The notes beneath the pieces are model-generated. The model worked only from the letters and a program-made list of their open reading frames with translations. It made no database searches and was not told the DNA's origin. A stretch of DNA of 29,652 nt from Symsagittifera roscoffensis. Its lineage: Eukaryota > Xenacoelomorpha > Acoela > Convolutidae. Position 1 is the first letter of the stretch; every line of letters starts with the position of its first letter. The stretch lies in assembly GCF_963678635.1 (NCBI RefSeq), contig NC_087064.1, positions 3,102,036 to 3,131,687 of the forward strand, read 5' to 3'. The position numbers were made by a program, and so were the translations under genes. Shown piece after piece: positions 19,171 to 28,175 of this stretch.

Positions 19171-19494
19171 TTGACCTCCAACAAAGAGAACAGATATAGA
19201 CGACAGTCAAAATAATGTCTTGCTATCTTTAATTGTTTTTCGGATTTTTTTTTTTAATTCGAATGAAGTAATTAGTTTATTTTGCGAAAAACGGCAAAAA
19301 AAATCAAATCAGTATTTTCAAAATTGAGACAGTATCTGAATGGGAATCTCATGTGGTCCTGTTGTTGGAACACCAGTGACGTGAAAAAAGTTGGAGTCGC
19401 AGCTGGACACGGCAAATTTCAGATAAAACCATAGTAATGTTTTATGTGAACTGTTCGGAGAAGAAGTTCAGTGAGAAGAAAAAATGGGCTTCAC

Positions 19495-19517
19495 CATTGC
19501 GCCCGTAGGGGGCAAAG
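19495..19517. other. Hairpin H3, B type
   Basis: Loop GTA, with the GGCAAAG right arm of U6. Confidence 0.65.
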
Positions 19518-19618
19518 TGAATGCGAACGTTTCAAGTAGGACTTTTTTCAAGAGTAACTGACCTGAGATAGGGGTAAAGGTGAAACAAATGATATTTCTC
19601 GCAAGCAAGATTAGTCAC

Positions 19619-19632
19619 GGAGGGCGGGTGGG
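19619..19632 (+). other. G-tract cluster at B end
   Basis: GGAGGGCGGGTGGG, 16 bp before CTAG. Confidence 0.5.
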
Positions 19633-19685
19633 ACGCAGACCTGACCGGCTAGGTGGCCGCGTTCCAGCATTACAAAATTTTTTGA

Positions 19686-19706
19686 GGTGGGGTAGGGGCC
19701 CCCACC
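19686..19706. other. Hairpin H1, A type
   Basis: GGTGGGG/CCCCACC, loop TAGGGGC. Confidence 0.85.
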
Positions 19707-21378
19707 GGTACAAGTAATATCCCTCAAATGGACTATAGAGAAATTTTGCAAAAAAGTCGATTCTCGAAATTGTCAGGTTAGATTGGTCTAATTTTTTGCA
19801 TGCGGCCCTAAAATGTCAAACGAATAGGGGTTTCCTTTTGTGACTTTTTGACCCAACAATTTTTAACAGGTGTTTGGGCTAATTTGGGCTTTTTGCCCAA
19901 TTTGGGAAAAGTTTTTATTTTGCTTAATTCTCGAAAATAAATAAAAATTTTGATATACTTATGAAAATACGTCTAAATTGATCTCAGTAGTCCTATCGAA
20001 CGAACTAATCATCATGGCAGTGGAGGTTTTTCAATCTGAGAAAAATAATTTTTTTGACTTTTTTTTACCCATTTTTGAATACTTTTTCAAAATAAAAGCC
20101 TTTAACGAAAAAACTTGAAATTAATTTGCTTAATTAAATTATTTGAGCTTAAAGAACATTGCTCTGGCTTTCTTAGCTAAACTGAAAAGTTTCAGCTAAA
20201 ATTTGGCACTTTTTCAAAACAATCGTTTTTTTCAAAAAATTTTTTAATTTTTGATTTTTTTAAAATTTTTTGTTCAGAAATAAAGTTAAAAAACGATTTT
20301 TGAGTCAGAGTCAATTTTTTGTTTCCAACCTAATGTACTTTATGTGGGAGTACTGTTTGTACTAATTTTAGGCCCTCATTTTTGTTTTTAGCCAAGATAT
20401 TGCTTTCGGAATTCTGTCAAAAAAATCGAAAAAACATGTTTTTTTGACCTTTCTCAAATTTTTATAATAAGTGATCCTTTTGTTGTTACCCGCCAGATAA
20501 GATCTCCCAAAACCTCTAAGACTCAAATAAACAGACTGATGAGATTTTTTTAAATTTTTTTCAAAATTTGAATTTTTTGATTTTTTTGAACTTTTCAGCT
20601 GAAAAATTATTCTAAGTATCGCCATTTGAAGAAGAAAAAAGGTTAAAGTACAAAATTTTCTTTCTTTTCTGGAGTTTGGTTTTCTTCCAGGCTTGTTATC
20701 ACGCTGAAAATGGCTCATTCAGACTATCTGTATAGCTTGTTTAGGTTCCAGTTTCTCAAGTTGGCTCAAAGGTGCCTTAAGTGGAGGCGACAAGGAAAAA
20801 TAGCCAAAATGAAAACTTCATAAAATCTACAATTTTCAACATTTTTTGGTAATTTAAAATGCTATACCCACTAAGTTGGGTACGGTGAATTGTAATATGC
20901 ATTTAATTTTTACTTTTTTTCAATTTTGAAAATTACAATTTTTTGATTTTTAAAAAAAAAAACATAATTTTTAACTTTTTCTCTTTTTTAAAACATTTTA
21001 CATCATATTGATGTTTTTTCTGCCAAAGTGTTATAAACGGCTAGAGCAGGAATCTTCATTTCTTAGGAACAGTGGGTGGTGCGAGGAAAACTTAAAAAAA
21101 ACTGATTCATTTCTCCCGATTTACAAAAGAAAAAAAGAAAAAAAAACAGTTTTTAAATTCATTTGAAAACTTACAATTTTTCTCATCATTATCCCTAACT
21201 AGTTTTCACCAACCGCATTTGTAACCGCCTAACATCAGTTGTTCTTGGAAGCATTGATTAAAAAAAATCAATTTTTTAAAATTTATACAGCTTCTCATGA
21301 GGAATTGAAAACAAGCATTAGTGAAAAAATATTTTGTGAAAAATTTAAAACAACTATCCGTTATCCTGGATCGAGGTA

Positions 21379-21421
21379 GGATGCTCACTCGGTCCCTCTG
21401 GGACCTGTAGAGGGAGCAGCC
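21379..21421. other. Hairpin H2, A type
   Basis: Same bases as in U1, inner arms GGTCCC then GGGACC. Confidence 0.85.
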
Positions 21422-21725
21422 GTAACCGTAAATTCTACGCTTAAAACCTGAAATCAGCCTGATCTGAATTATGAATTGAGCGGAGATCAAATAAGTTTTT
21501 GATGTTGCGTTCTTATTTTGAACAATTTTTTTCTTTCCATTTTCTACATTTTCTATTTTATTTTCGCCAAAATCAGTCTCACTGCATGCCCGGTATTAGC
21601 CAAAACTGGATTGTTTCACACTTTGAAATCTTTGCGTTTTATTGTGGTAGTTTAAAATAAAGTTTAGCAGAACTTTTTAAATAATTTTTTTTTTCACCTG
21701 GCAAAATTAATTCAGCATTGGCATT

Positions 21726-21742
21726 TGCGCCCGATGGGCGCA
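21726..21742. other. Hairpin H3, A type
   Basis: TGCGCCC/GGGCGCA over GAT. Confidence 0.85.
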
Positions 21743-21847
21743 TTGCGAATGGGAATGCGTAGAAGTCCACGTATTTCCTTGGGCACATGATTTGGATTCA
21801 TGACCACGCTCTCTTTTGGTTTCAGAAAATACCAAAAACAAAAGTAA

Positions 21848-21857
21848 GTCACGTGAC
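21848..21857. promoter_or_regulatory. Palindrome GTCACGTGAC (E-box core)
   Basis: Ends 10 bp before CTAG, as in U1. Confidence 0.4.
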
Positions 21858-21905
21858 CTTGAGGGTGCTAGGTGGCCGCCGCGTCCGGCTTTGGCGTTCA
21901 TCAGA

Positions 21906-21926
21906 GACAGGGGAAGGGGCCCCGTC
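21906..21926. other. Hairpin H1, D type
   Basis: GAC/GTC and GGGG/CCCC around one bulged A, loop AAGGGG. The outer three pairs differ from every other unit on both arms. GGTTCGAA follows at 21927. Confidence 0.75.
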
Positions 21927-22013
21927 GGTTCGAAGGAACATTTACCTTTTACCCTTTTCATGCAGAATAAGTCGTGTTCTCGAAAACTGGAGGTCAGAAT
22001 TCCCTAATTTTTT

Positions 22014-23010
22014 GCATGCAGCCCCGTATTGAAATTCTAAGGATACACTTTTGCCCCGTTTTGCAAAAATTTTGTTATGTGTTGACTTATAGAGGGAAAT
22101 GGGGGGCAAAAATGGTAAAAAACACGTTTTTGGATAAAAATCACCTATTAACTCTGTATTGGTTCAAAAAATGGGGTATTTTGACAAGGAATGGATGAAA
22201 GTAGACTGTTTGGGGAGCCTAAATATAAAGGTTTGAGAAAAAAAAATTTTCTCAAAAATTTGAGTTTTTTCAAAAACTGCAACAAAAATGATGGTTTTTT
22301 TGTAACTAAAAAGGTGTTTTTTCCACTTTTCTCAAAATGGGTGAATTTTCGGCTTTAACCCAAAAACCCATTCTGAACAGGTTCATAAAGTGTGTTTTAG
22401 TGAAACAAATTGATTGGAACACTTTTTTTTGACTTTTTGAAAAAAATTGATTTTTCACGTTTCTGACTCAACATTGTATATCAAAAAAACAAAAATTTTA
22501 AAAAGTGAGAAAAAATGAATTTTGATGGCTTATTTGAGCTTGCCATAGACATTTTAGTAGGCATAGAGTATTTAAACGTCAAAATTGGATGAAAATTATG
22601 GTTTTTACAATTTTTTTTCTCGCCTATTTTACTACTATTTTACTACAAATAAAAATGGCCAAATTTCGAAAAAAAGTCTTAATTTCGGAAGTGGCCAACA
22701 AAACTGTTCTAGTTTTTTGCATGCGACCTAACAAGGACACTACATATATACCCTATTTAGATCACCTTTAGATCCTATAGGTTTGAAGACGACTTTACCC
22801 GATTTATTTACCTTTTTGAGTTAACCAAAAAGTTGTTTGTTTTTGCCTTTTCTCTAAATATGGAATTTTTACGGCTTTGGTCATGAAAACCATTCTAAAC
22901 AGGTTCATATTTTTGAGCCTAGTAATTTAGGCCAATTGGAGCTACTTTTTATGAATTTTGAAAAAAGGGGTTTTTCACGTTTCTGACTCAACTTTTTTTT
23001 CCAAATAAAA
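22014..23010 (+). repeat. About two B/C-like subrepeats (U10)
   Basis: GCATGC at 22014 and 22719, 705 bp apart, so the first copy carries extra sequence. Both keep the ATTCTGAACAGGTTC or ATTCTAAACAGGTTC core and the TTTCTGACTCAAC block of B and C. Confidence 0.75.
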
Positions 23011-23146
23011 AAAAAGTTTTTTTTTTCTTTTGCTTCTAATCAATTTGAGACAAACTTAACCTTTTTGAGACCATTTCCAAGTCCAATTCAGCTATAATTC
23101 ACAATTGAAAGTTCACGTACTTGGCAATGGGCTCGAAAAAAAATAT

Positions 23147-23188
23147 GAGGACTGTTTCCGAAAACTTGTTTTCGTTGGAACGGTCCTC
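23147..23188. other. Long hairpin in the H2 slot, D type
   Basis: GAGGAC/GTCCTC, then TGTTTC/GGAACG (with two G-T pairs), then CGAAAAC/GTTTTCG: 19 pairs with one TT bulge and a TT turn. Length 42 nt, like H2 elsewhere, but with unrelated bases. Confidence 0.85.
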
Positions 23189-23230
23189 TTCATGAATCAC
23201 TGAAAAACATAAGTTACTTTGGTTTAGAGT

Positions 23231-23248
23231 TCTCTAGAGACTGATCAG
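23231..23248. other. Adjoining palindromes TCTCTAGAGA and CTGATCAG
   Basis: Two perfect palindromes back to back, 10 and 8 bp. The second recurs near the ends of C units. Confidence 0.4.
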
Positions 23249-23387
23249 GTGTAGATTCAGTCATTGAAAGTATGAGAAATCTTTTTTGACTTTTTCTAAT
23301 CACATACAGAACGTTTTGTGTTGTTGCTTTTGTGACACCTTACAAAGTTCATCAGATACCGTTTCAGAAAACTTTCGAGCAAAAAAA

Positions 23388-23406
23388 GAGCACCCGGAGG
23401 GTGCTC
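23388..23406. other. Hairpin H3, D type
   Basis: GAGCACCC/GGGTGCTC over GGA, followed by a T-run. It resembles a bacterial terminator in form, but nothing here is bacterial. Confidence 0.85.
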
Positions 23407-23443
23407 CTTTTTGCGAGTGCGTTTAGCGTTCCCCTGCTCCGCC

Positions 23444-23485
23444 CCCCGCGGAACCTTCTCCTCAAAAGTCAAGAAATTAGCGGGG
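23444..23485. other. G/C-rich inverted repeat at D tail
   Basis: CCCCGC and GCGGGG, 30-nt loop, kept from the first D copy although the loop has changed. Confidence 0.45.
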
Positions 23486-23534
23486 CCACAGTGACAACTA
23501 GGTGGCCGCGTTCCAGCATTTCAAAATTTTTTGA

Positions 23535-23555
23535 GGTGGGGTAGGGGCCCCCACC
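23535..23555. other. Hairpin H1, A type
   Basis: GGTGGGG/CCCCACC, loop TAGGGGC. Confidence 0.85.
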
Positions 23556-25227
23556 GGTACAAGTAATATCCCTCAAATGGACTATAGAGAAATTTTGCAA
23601 AAAAGTCGATTCTCGAAATTGTCAGGTTAGATTGGTCTAATTTTTTGCATGCGGCCCTAAAATGTCAAACGAATAGGGGTTTTCTTTTGTGATTTTTTGA
23701 CCCAACAATTTTTAACAGGTGTTTGGGCTAATTTGGGCTTTTTGCCCAATTTGGGAAAAGTTTTTATTTTGCCTAATTCTCAAAAATAAGTAAAAATTTC
23801 GATATACTTATGAAAGAACGTCTAAATTTATCTCAGCAGTCCTATCTAACGCACTAATCATCATGGTAGTGGAGGTTTTTGAATCGGAGAAAATTGATTT
23901 TTTTGACTTTTTTTTACCCATTTTTGAATACTTTTTCAAAATAAAAGGCTTTAACGAAAAAACTTGAAAAGAATTTGCATAATTAATTTATTTGAGCTTA
24001 AAGGGCATTGCTCTGGCTTTATTAGCTAATATGAAAAGTTTCAGCTAAAAATTGGCACTTTTTCAAAACAATCATTTTTTTCAAAAAGTTTTTAAGTTTT
24101 TGATTTCTTTTCAATTTCTTGTTCAGAAATAAAGTTAAAAAACGATTTTTGAGTCAGAGTAAATTTTTTGTTTCCAACCTAATGTACCTTATGTGGGAGT
24201 ACTGTTTGTACTAATTTTAGGCCCTCATTCTTGTTTTTAGCCAAGATATTGCTTTCGAAATTCTGTCAAAAAAATCGAAAAAACATGTTTTTTTGACCTT
24301 TCTCAAAATTTTAAAATAAGTGATCCACTTGTTGTTAGCCGCCAGATGAGGTCTCTCAAAACCTCGAAGAATCCAATAAACAGACTGATGAGATTTTTTT
24401 ATAAATTTTTTCAAAATTTGAATTTTTTGATTTTTTTTGAACTTTTCAGCTGAAAAATTATTCTAAGTATCGCCATTTGAAGAAGAAAAAAGGTTAAAGT
24501 TCATAATTTTCTTTCTTTTCTGGAGTTTTTTTTCTTCCAGGCGTGTTATCACGTTGAAAATGGCTCATTTTGACCATCTGTGCAGCTTGTTTAGGTTCCA
24601 GTTTCTCAAGTTGGCTCAAAGGTGCCTCAAGTGGAGGCGACAAGGAAAAATAGCCAAAATGAAAACTTCATAAAATCTACAATTTTCAACATTTTTTGGT
24701 AATTTAAAATGCTAGACCCACTAAGTTGGGTAAGCTGAATCGTAATATGCATTTAATTTTCACTTTTTTTCACTTTTGAAAATTACAAGTTTTTGATATA
24801 TTTTTTTTAAAACATAATTTTTAAATTTTTCTTTTTTTTAAAACACTTTACATCATTCTGATGTTTTTTCTGCCAAAGTTTTATAAACGGCTAGAACAGG
24901 AATCTTCATTACTTATGAACAGTGGGTGGTGCGAGGAAAACTTAAAAAAAACTGATTCATTTCTCCCTATTTACAAAAGAAAAAAGAAAAAAAAACTCTT
25001 TTTAAATTCATTTGAAAACTTACAATTTTTCTCATCATTATCCCTTACTAGTTTTCACCAACCGCATTTGTAACCGCCTAACATCAATTGTTCTTGGAAG
25101 CCTTGATTAATAAAATCAATTTTTTTTAAATTCATACAGCTTCTCATGAGGAATTGCAAACAAGCATTAGTGAAATACAATTTTGTGAAAAATTAAAAAC
25201 AACTATCCGGTATCCTGGATCGAGGAA

Positions 25228-25270
25228 GGATGCTCACTCGGTCCCTCTGGGACCTGTAGAGGGAGCAGCC
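25228..25270. other. Hairpin H2, A type
   Basis: Stems unchanged from U1 although the flanks differ (CGAGGAA before it instead of CGAGGTA). Confidence 0.85.
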
Positions 25271-25571
25271 GTAACCGTAAATTCTATGCTTAAAATCTGA
25301 AATCAGCCTGATCGGAATTGTGAAATTAGCAGAAATCAAATAAGTTTTTGATGTTGCGTTCTTATTTTGAACAAATTTTTCTTTCCTTTTCCTTCATTTT
25401 CCATTTTATTTTTGCCAAAATCAGTCTCACTGCATGCCCGGTATTAGCAAAAACTTGATTGTTTCACACTTTGAAATCTTTGCGTTCTTTCGTGGTAGTT
25501 TAAGTTAAATTTTATCAGAATTTTTCCTTAAAAATTTTTTCACGTAGCAAAATTAATTGAGCATTGGCAAT

Positions 25572-25588
25572 TGCGCCCGAAGGGCGCA
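25572..25588. other. Hairpin H3, A type
   Basis: TGCGCCC/GGGCGCA with loop GAA instead of GAT; the stem is untouched. Confidence 0.85.
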
Positions 25589-25691
25589 TTGCGAATGGGA
25601 ATGCGTAGAGTCAGACGTCTTTGCTTGAGGCCATGATATGGACGCATGACCTTATTGTTTTGGTTTCAGAAACTACCAAAAACAAAAGTCA

Positions 25692-25701
25692 GTCACGTGA
25701 C
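25692..25701. promoter_or_regulatory. Palindrome GTCACGTGAC (E-box core)
   Basis: Intact, while the 80 bp before it has many differences from U1. Confidence 0.4.
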
Positions 25702-25744
25702 CTTGAGGGTGCTAGATGGTCGCGTGTAGCATAAAAAGCATTTA

Positions 25745-25766
25745 GGAAGGGGAAGGGGCCCCTTCC
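25745..25766. other. Hairpin H1, B type
   Basis: GGAAGGGG/CCCCTTCC over AAGGGG. Confidence 0.85.
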
Positions 25767-25856
25767 GGACAAAAAATTTCTAAAATTTAACCTTTAACAA
25801 AACGACCAAATTTGTCGAGTTCTCAAAAACGTTTCGTTGAATTTTTCTAATTTTTT

Positions 25857-27410
25857 GCATGCGGCCCTAATTTGACACGGCAATCATATCTTATAAAGGT
25901 CACTTTTCGATCCTATCGGTTTGAAGCCCATTTTACCCGATTTTTCCACTTTTTTGAGTTAACTAAAAGGTGATTTTTCGAAGTTTCTCAAATTGGGTAC
26001 TTTTTACGGCTTTGGTCATGAAAACCATTCTGAACAGGTTCATAGAGTGTGGCTTAGTGAGTTTATTCAATTGGGACAACTTTTTTTGACTTTTTGAAAA
26101 AAATTGTTTTTTCCTATTTCTGACTCAACATTTTGATTTAAAAAATAAAAAATTTTGAAAGTGATTAAAAGTGGTTTTTGATGGTTGATTCGAGCTCCCG
26201 ATAGTCAATTTAGTGGGTATAGAGTATTTGAAGGTCAAAATTGGATGAAAATTGTAGTTTTTTGTGTTTTTGAATTTTGACCATATATGGTACTAATTAG
26301 TGTAAATACTACTACTAAAATTGTCAAAAAATGGTTTCGTTCTTAAAAAAAACCCGTTGGATTGTTTCAAAAATTGGCATGCAATCCTCATTTGACACGG
26401 CATCGATGCTTTTACTGATCACTTTTTCATCCTATTTGTTTGAAGACCTTTTTTTCCATTTTTCCACTTTTTCAAAGTGCTGAAAAAAGAGTATTTTCGA
26501 ATTTCCTCGAATTGGGTACTTTTTACGGCTTCGGTCACCAGAACCATTCTGAGCAGGTTCAAAAAATGTGGCTTAGATTTTTAGTTGATTTTGAACAACT
26601 TTTTTTGTTTTTCTGAAAAAAAAACCTTTTTCCCATTTCTGACTCAACTTTTTGATGGAAAAAAACTTAAAAAATTCAAAACGATTAAAAATAGTTTTTG
26701 ATGGTTGATTCGAGCTTACCATAGTCAATTTAGTCGGTATAGAGTGTTTAAAAGTCAAAATTGGATAAAATTTGTAGTTTTTGCGATTTTTTTATTTTGA
26801 CGATTTATGGTAAAATTGGTGTATACACTACTTTGTCAATTTCTGGAACAATTGTTTCGTTCTCAAAATTGCTTGAGTGTTTCTGCTGAAATTTTGCATG
26901 TGGCCTGAATCTACTCTCGTAATTTACACGTGATATTAATAATGGTTTTTCTCATAAAATTCTTTTCTATAAGTTTGAAGAAAACTTTTCCATTATCCGT
27001 TTTTTATGTTTCCAAAAAAGTTATTAACGACATTTCTCAAATTGAGTAAGCGTCTAGTCAATGGTAATGAAAACTATTTTGAACTTAATCATATACTATG
27101 ATTCCATTGGTAAAACTACTTGCCACCTTATTTTTCGACAGTATTTGAAAATCTGGTTTTTTTCGGACTTACTTTTCTGGTAAAAAATGAAACTTTAATA
27201 TATTGCTTTTGAAAATATATGACACGTTTTAAAAAAAAAAAAAAACTTATAAAATGGGCTGTCGATTGTTCGTTTCAGCTTCGCAATTTCGAGTTTGGTG
27301 GGTGAAGAGCCTTAATTTAACCAAAATCGTTTCAGTTTGTAATTTTTGTTCTTTTTCGGCAGACATACAATTTGAAGAAAGATTTTTCAAAATCTATCTG
27401 AAATTTAACA
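25857..27410 (+). repeat. Three tandem ~520-bp subrepeats (U12)
   Basis: Boxes GCATGC 25857, GCATGC 26377 and GCATGT 26896, spaced 520 and 519 bp. Confidence 0.88.
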
Positions 27411-27496
27411 AAAAAAGCAGTCTGAAATAACCAGAATCTTTTTTTATGTATTTTCATGCTTGAGAAGGTTAATCAGAGTCTTCCACTGATTTATGA

Positions 27497-27513
27497 GTGA
27501 TACGAGTCATCAC
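27497..27513. other. Small hairpin upstream of H2 in B
   Basis: GTGAT/ATCAC over a CGAGT-centred loop. Confidence 0.4.
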
Positions 27514-27657
27514 AAATGAAAAGGTTATTATTATTTTTTAAAACTTCAAACAAAAATTAGTCTTTACATTTGCAGTGGATAAGGGACTGTGAAAAAAAAC
27601 ACAATTGGCCAAAGATTTTGTCTTAATCAAAAATGGCATACTATCCAAAGCCTTTAT

Positions 27658-27700
27658 TGATGCTCCCTGGGACCCTTGTGGTCCCATTTAGGGAGCATCA
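27658..27700. other. Hairpin H2, B type
   Basis: Stems as in U2 and U6. The only change is in the 3' internal loop (ATTTA for ACTTA). Confidence 0.9.
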
Positions 27701-28022
27701 TTGACCTCCAACAAAGAGAACAGATATAGACGACAGTCACAATATTGTCTTGCTATCTTTAAGTGTTTTTCGGTATTTTTTTAAATTCGAATGAAGTAAT
27801 TAGTTTATTTTACGAAAAACGGCAAAAAAAATCAAATCAATATTTTCAAAATTGAGACAGTATCTGAATGGGAATCTCATGTGGTCCTGTTGTTGGAACA
27901 CCAGTGACGTGAAAAAAGTCGGAGTCGCAGCTGGACACGGCAAATTTTAGATAAAACCATAGTAATGTTTTATGTGAACTGTTCGGAGAAGAAGTTAAGT
28001 GAGAAGAAAAAATGGGCTTTGC

Positions 28023-28045
28023 CATTGCGCCCGTAGGGGGTAATG
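28023..28045. other. Hairpin H3, B type
   Basis: Loop GTA with the full CATT/AATG outer pairing of U2. Confidence 0.75.
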
Positions 28046-28145
28046 TGAACGCGAACGTTTCAAGTAGGGTTATTTTTAAGATTAACTGACCTGAGATGGG
28101 GTAAAGGTGAAAGACAAAACTTGTCTCGGAAGCAAGATTAGTCAC

Positions 28146-28159
28146 GGAGGGCGGGTGGG
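28146..28159 (+). other. G-tract cluster at B end
   Basis: GGAGGGCGGGTGGG, 16 bp before CTAG. Confidence 0.5.
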
Positions 28160-28175
28160 ACGCAGACCTGACCGG

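Larger units (their letters stand above)
17165..19648 (+). repeat. B-type unit with a C-type head (U8)
   Basis: Complete 2484-bp unit. The head through H1 (17198-17219) has the C form AGCACAAAAAG with loop TAGGGG; the body from GGAC onward is B. This is the mirror of the switch in U7. 16-mer 17300-17315, H2 19128-19170, H3 19495-19517. The longest ORF of the window (17785-18159, 124 codons, plus) lies here. It is phenylalanine-rich, follows T-runs across a subrepeat, and its copies in U6 and U12 are broken, so I do not call it. Confidence 0.9.
19649..21867 (+). repeat. A-type unit (U9)
   Basis: Complete 2219-bp unit, near-identical to U1. H1 19686-19706, 16-mer 19788-19803, H2 21379-21421, H3 21726-21742. 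It is preceded by B, whereas U1 is preceded by D, so the unit moved or was copied as a module bounded by CTAG. ORFs at 20368-20718 and 21206-21490 (minus) have no recognisable product; they are copies of, or offset versions of, frames in U1 opened by single-base changes. Confidence 0.9.
21868..23497 (+). repeat. D-type unit (U10), short
   Basis: Complete 1630-bp unit, the shortest and most divergent. Head CTAGGTGGCCGCCGCG, H1 21906-21926 with a private stem, 16-mer 22004-22019, about two subrepeats, a private hairpin in the H2 slot at 23147-23188, H3 23388-23406, and the G/C-rich tail. ORFs here (21707-21961 minus; 21787-22032, 21816-22007, 21974-22198, 22589-22771, 23332-23544 plus) are short, some cross the unit junctions, and none is recognisable. 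Confidence 0.88.
23498..25711 (+). repeat. A-type unit (U11)
   Basis: Complete 2214-bp unit of a second A lineage shared with U13 (for example TCGGAGAAAATTGATT and GGGCATTGCTCTGG where U1/U9 differ). H1 23535-23555, 16-mer 23637-23652, H2 25228-25270, H3 25572-25588, E-box palindrome 25692-25701. No gene recognised; ORFs 24217-24414 (minus) and 24861-25073 (plus) are copies of those in other A units. Confidence 0.9.
25712..28175 (+). repeat. B-type unit (U12)
   Basis: Complete 2464-bp unit, close to U6. H1 25745-25766, 16-mer 25847-25862, H2 27658-27700, H3 28023-28045, G-tracts 28146-28159. The 99-codon minus ORF 27846-28145 covers the tail, H3 and the G-tracts; it is not kept as an ORF of that length in the other B units and I do not recognise it. 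Confidence 0.9.

Noticed and set aside
23388-23415. H3 of D plus T-run as a bacterial rho-independent terminator
   Set aside because: No bacterial genes or codon structure exist nearby, and the same slot in other subfamilies lacks the T-run.
4384-27700. Regular palindromic repeats as a CRISPR array
   Set aside because: Copies are more than 2 kb apart with homologous DNA between them, not short unique spacers.
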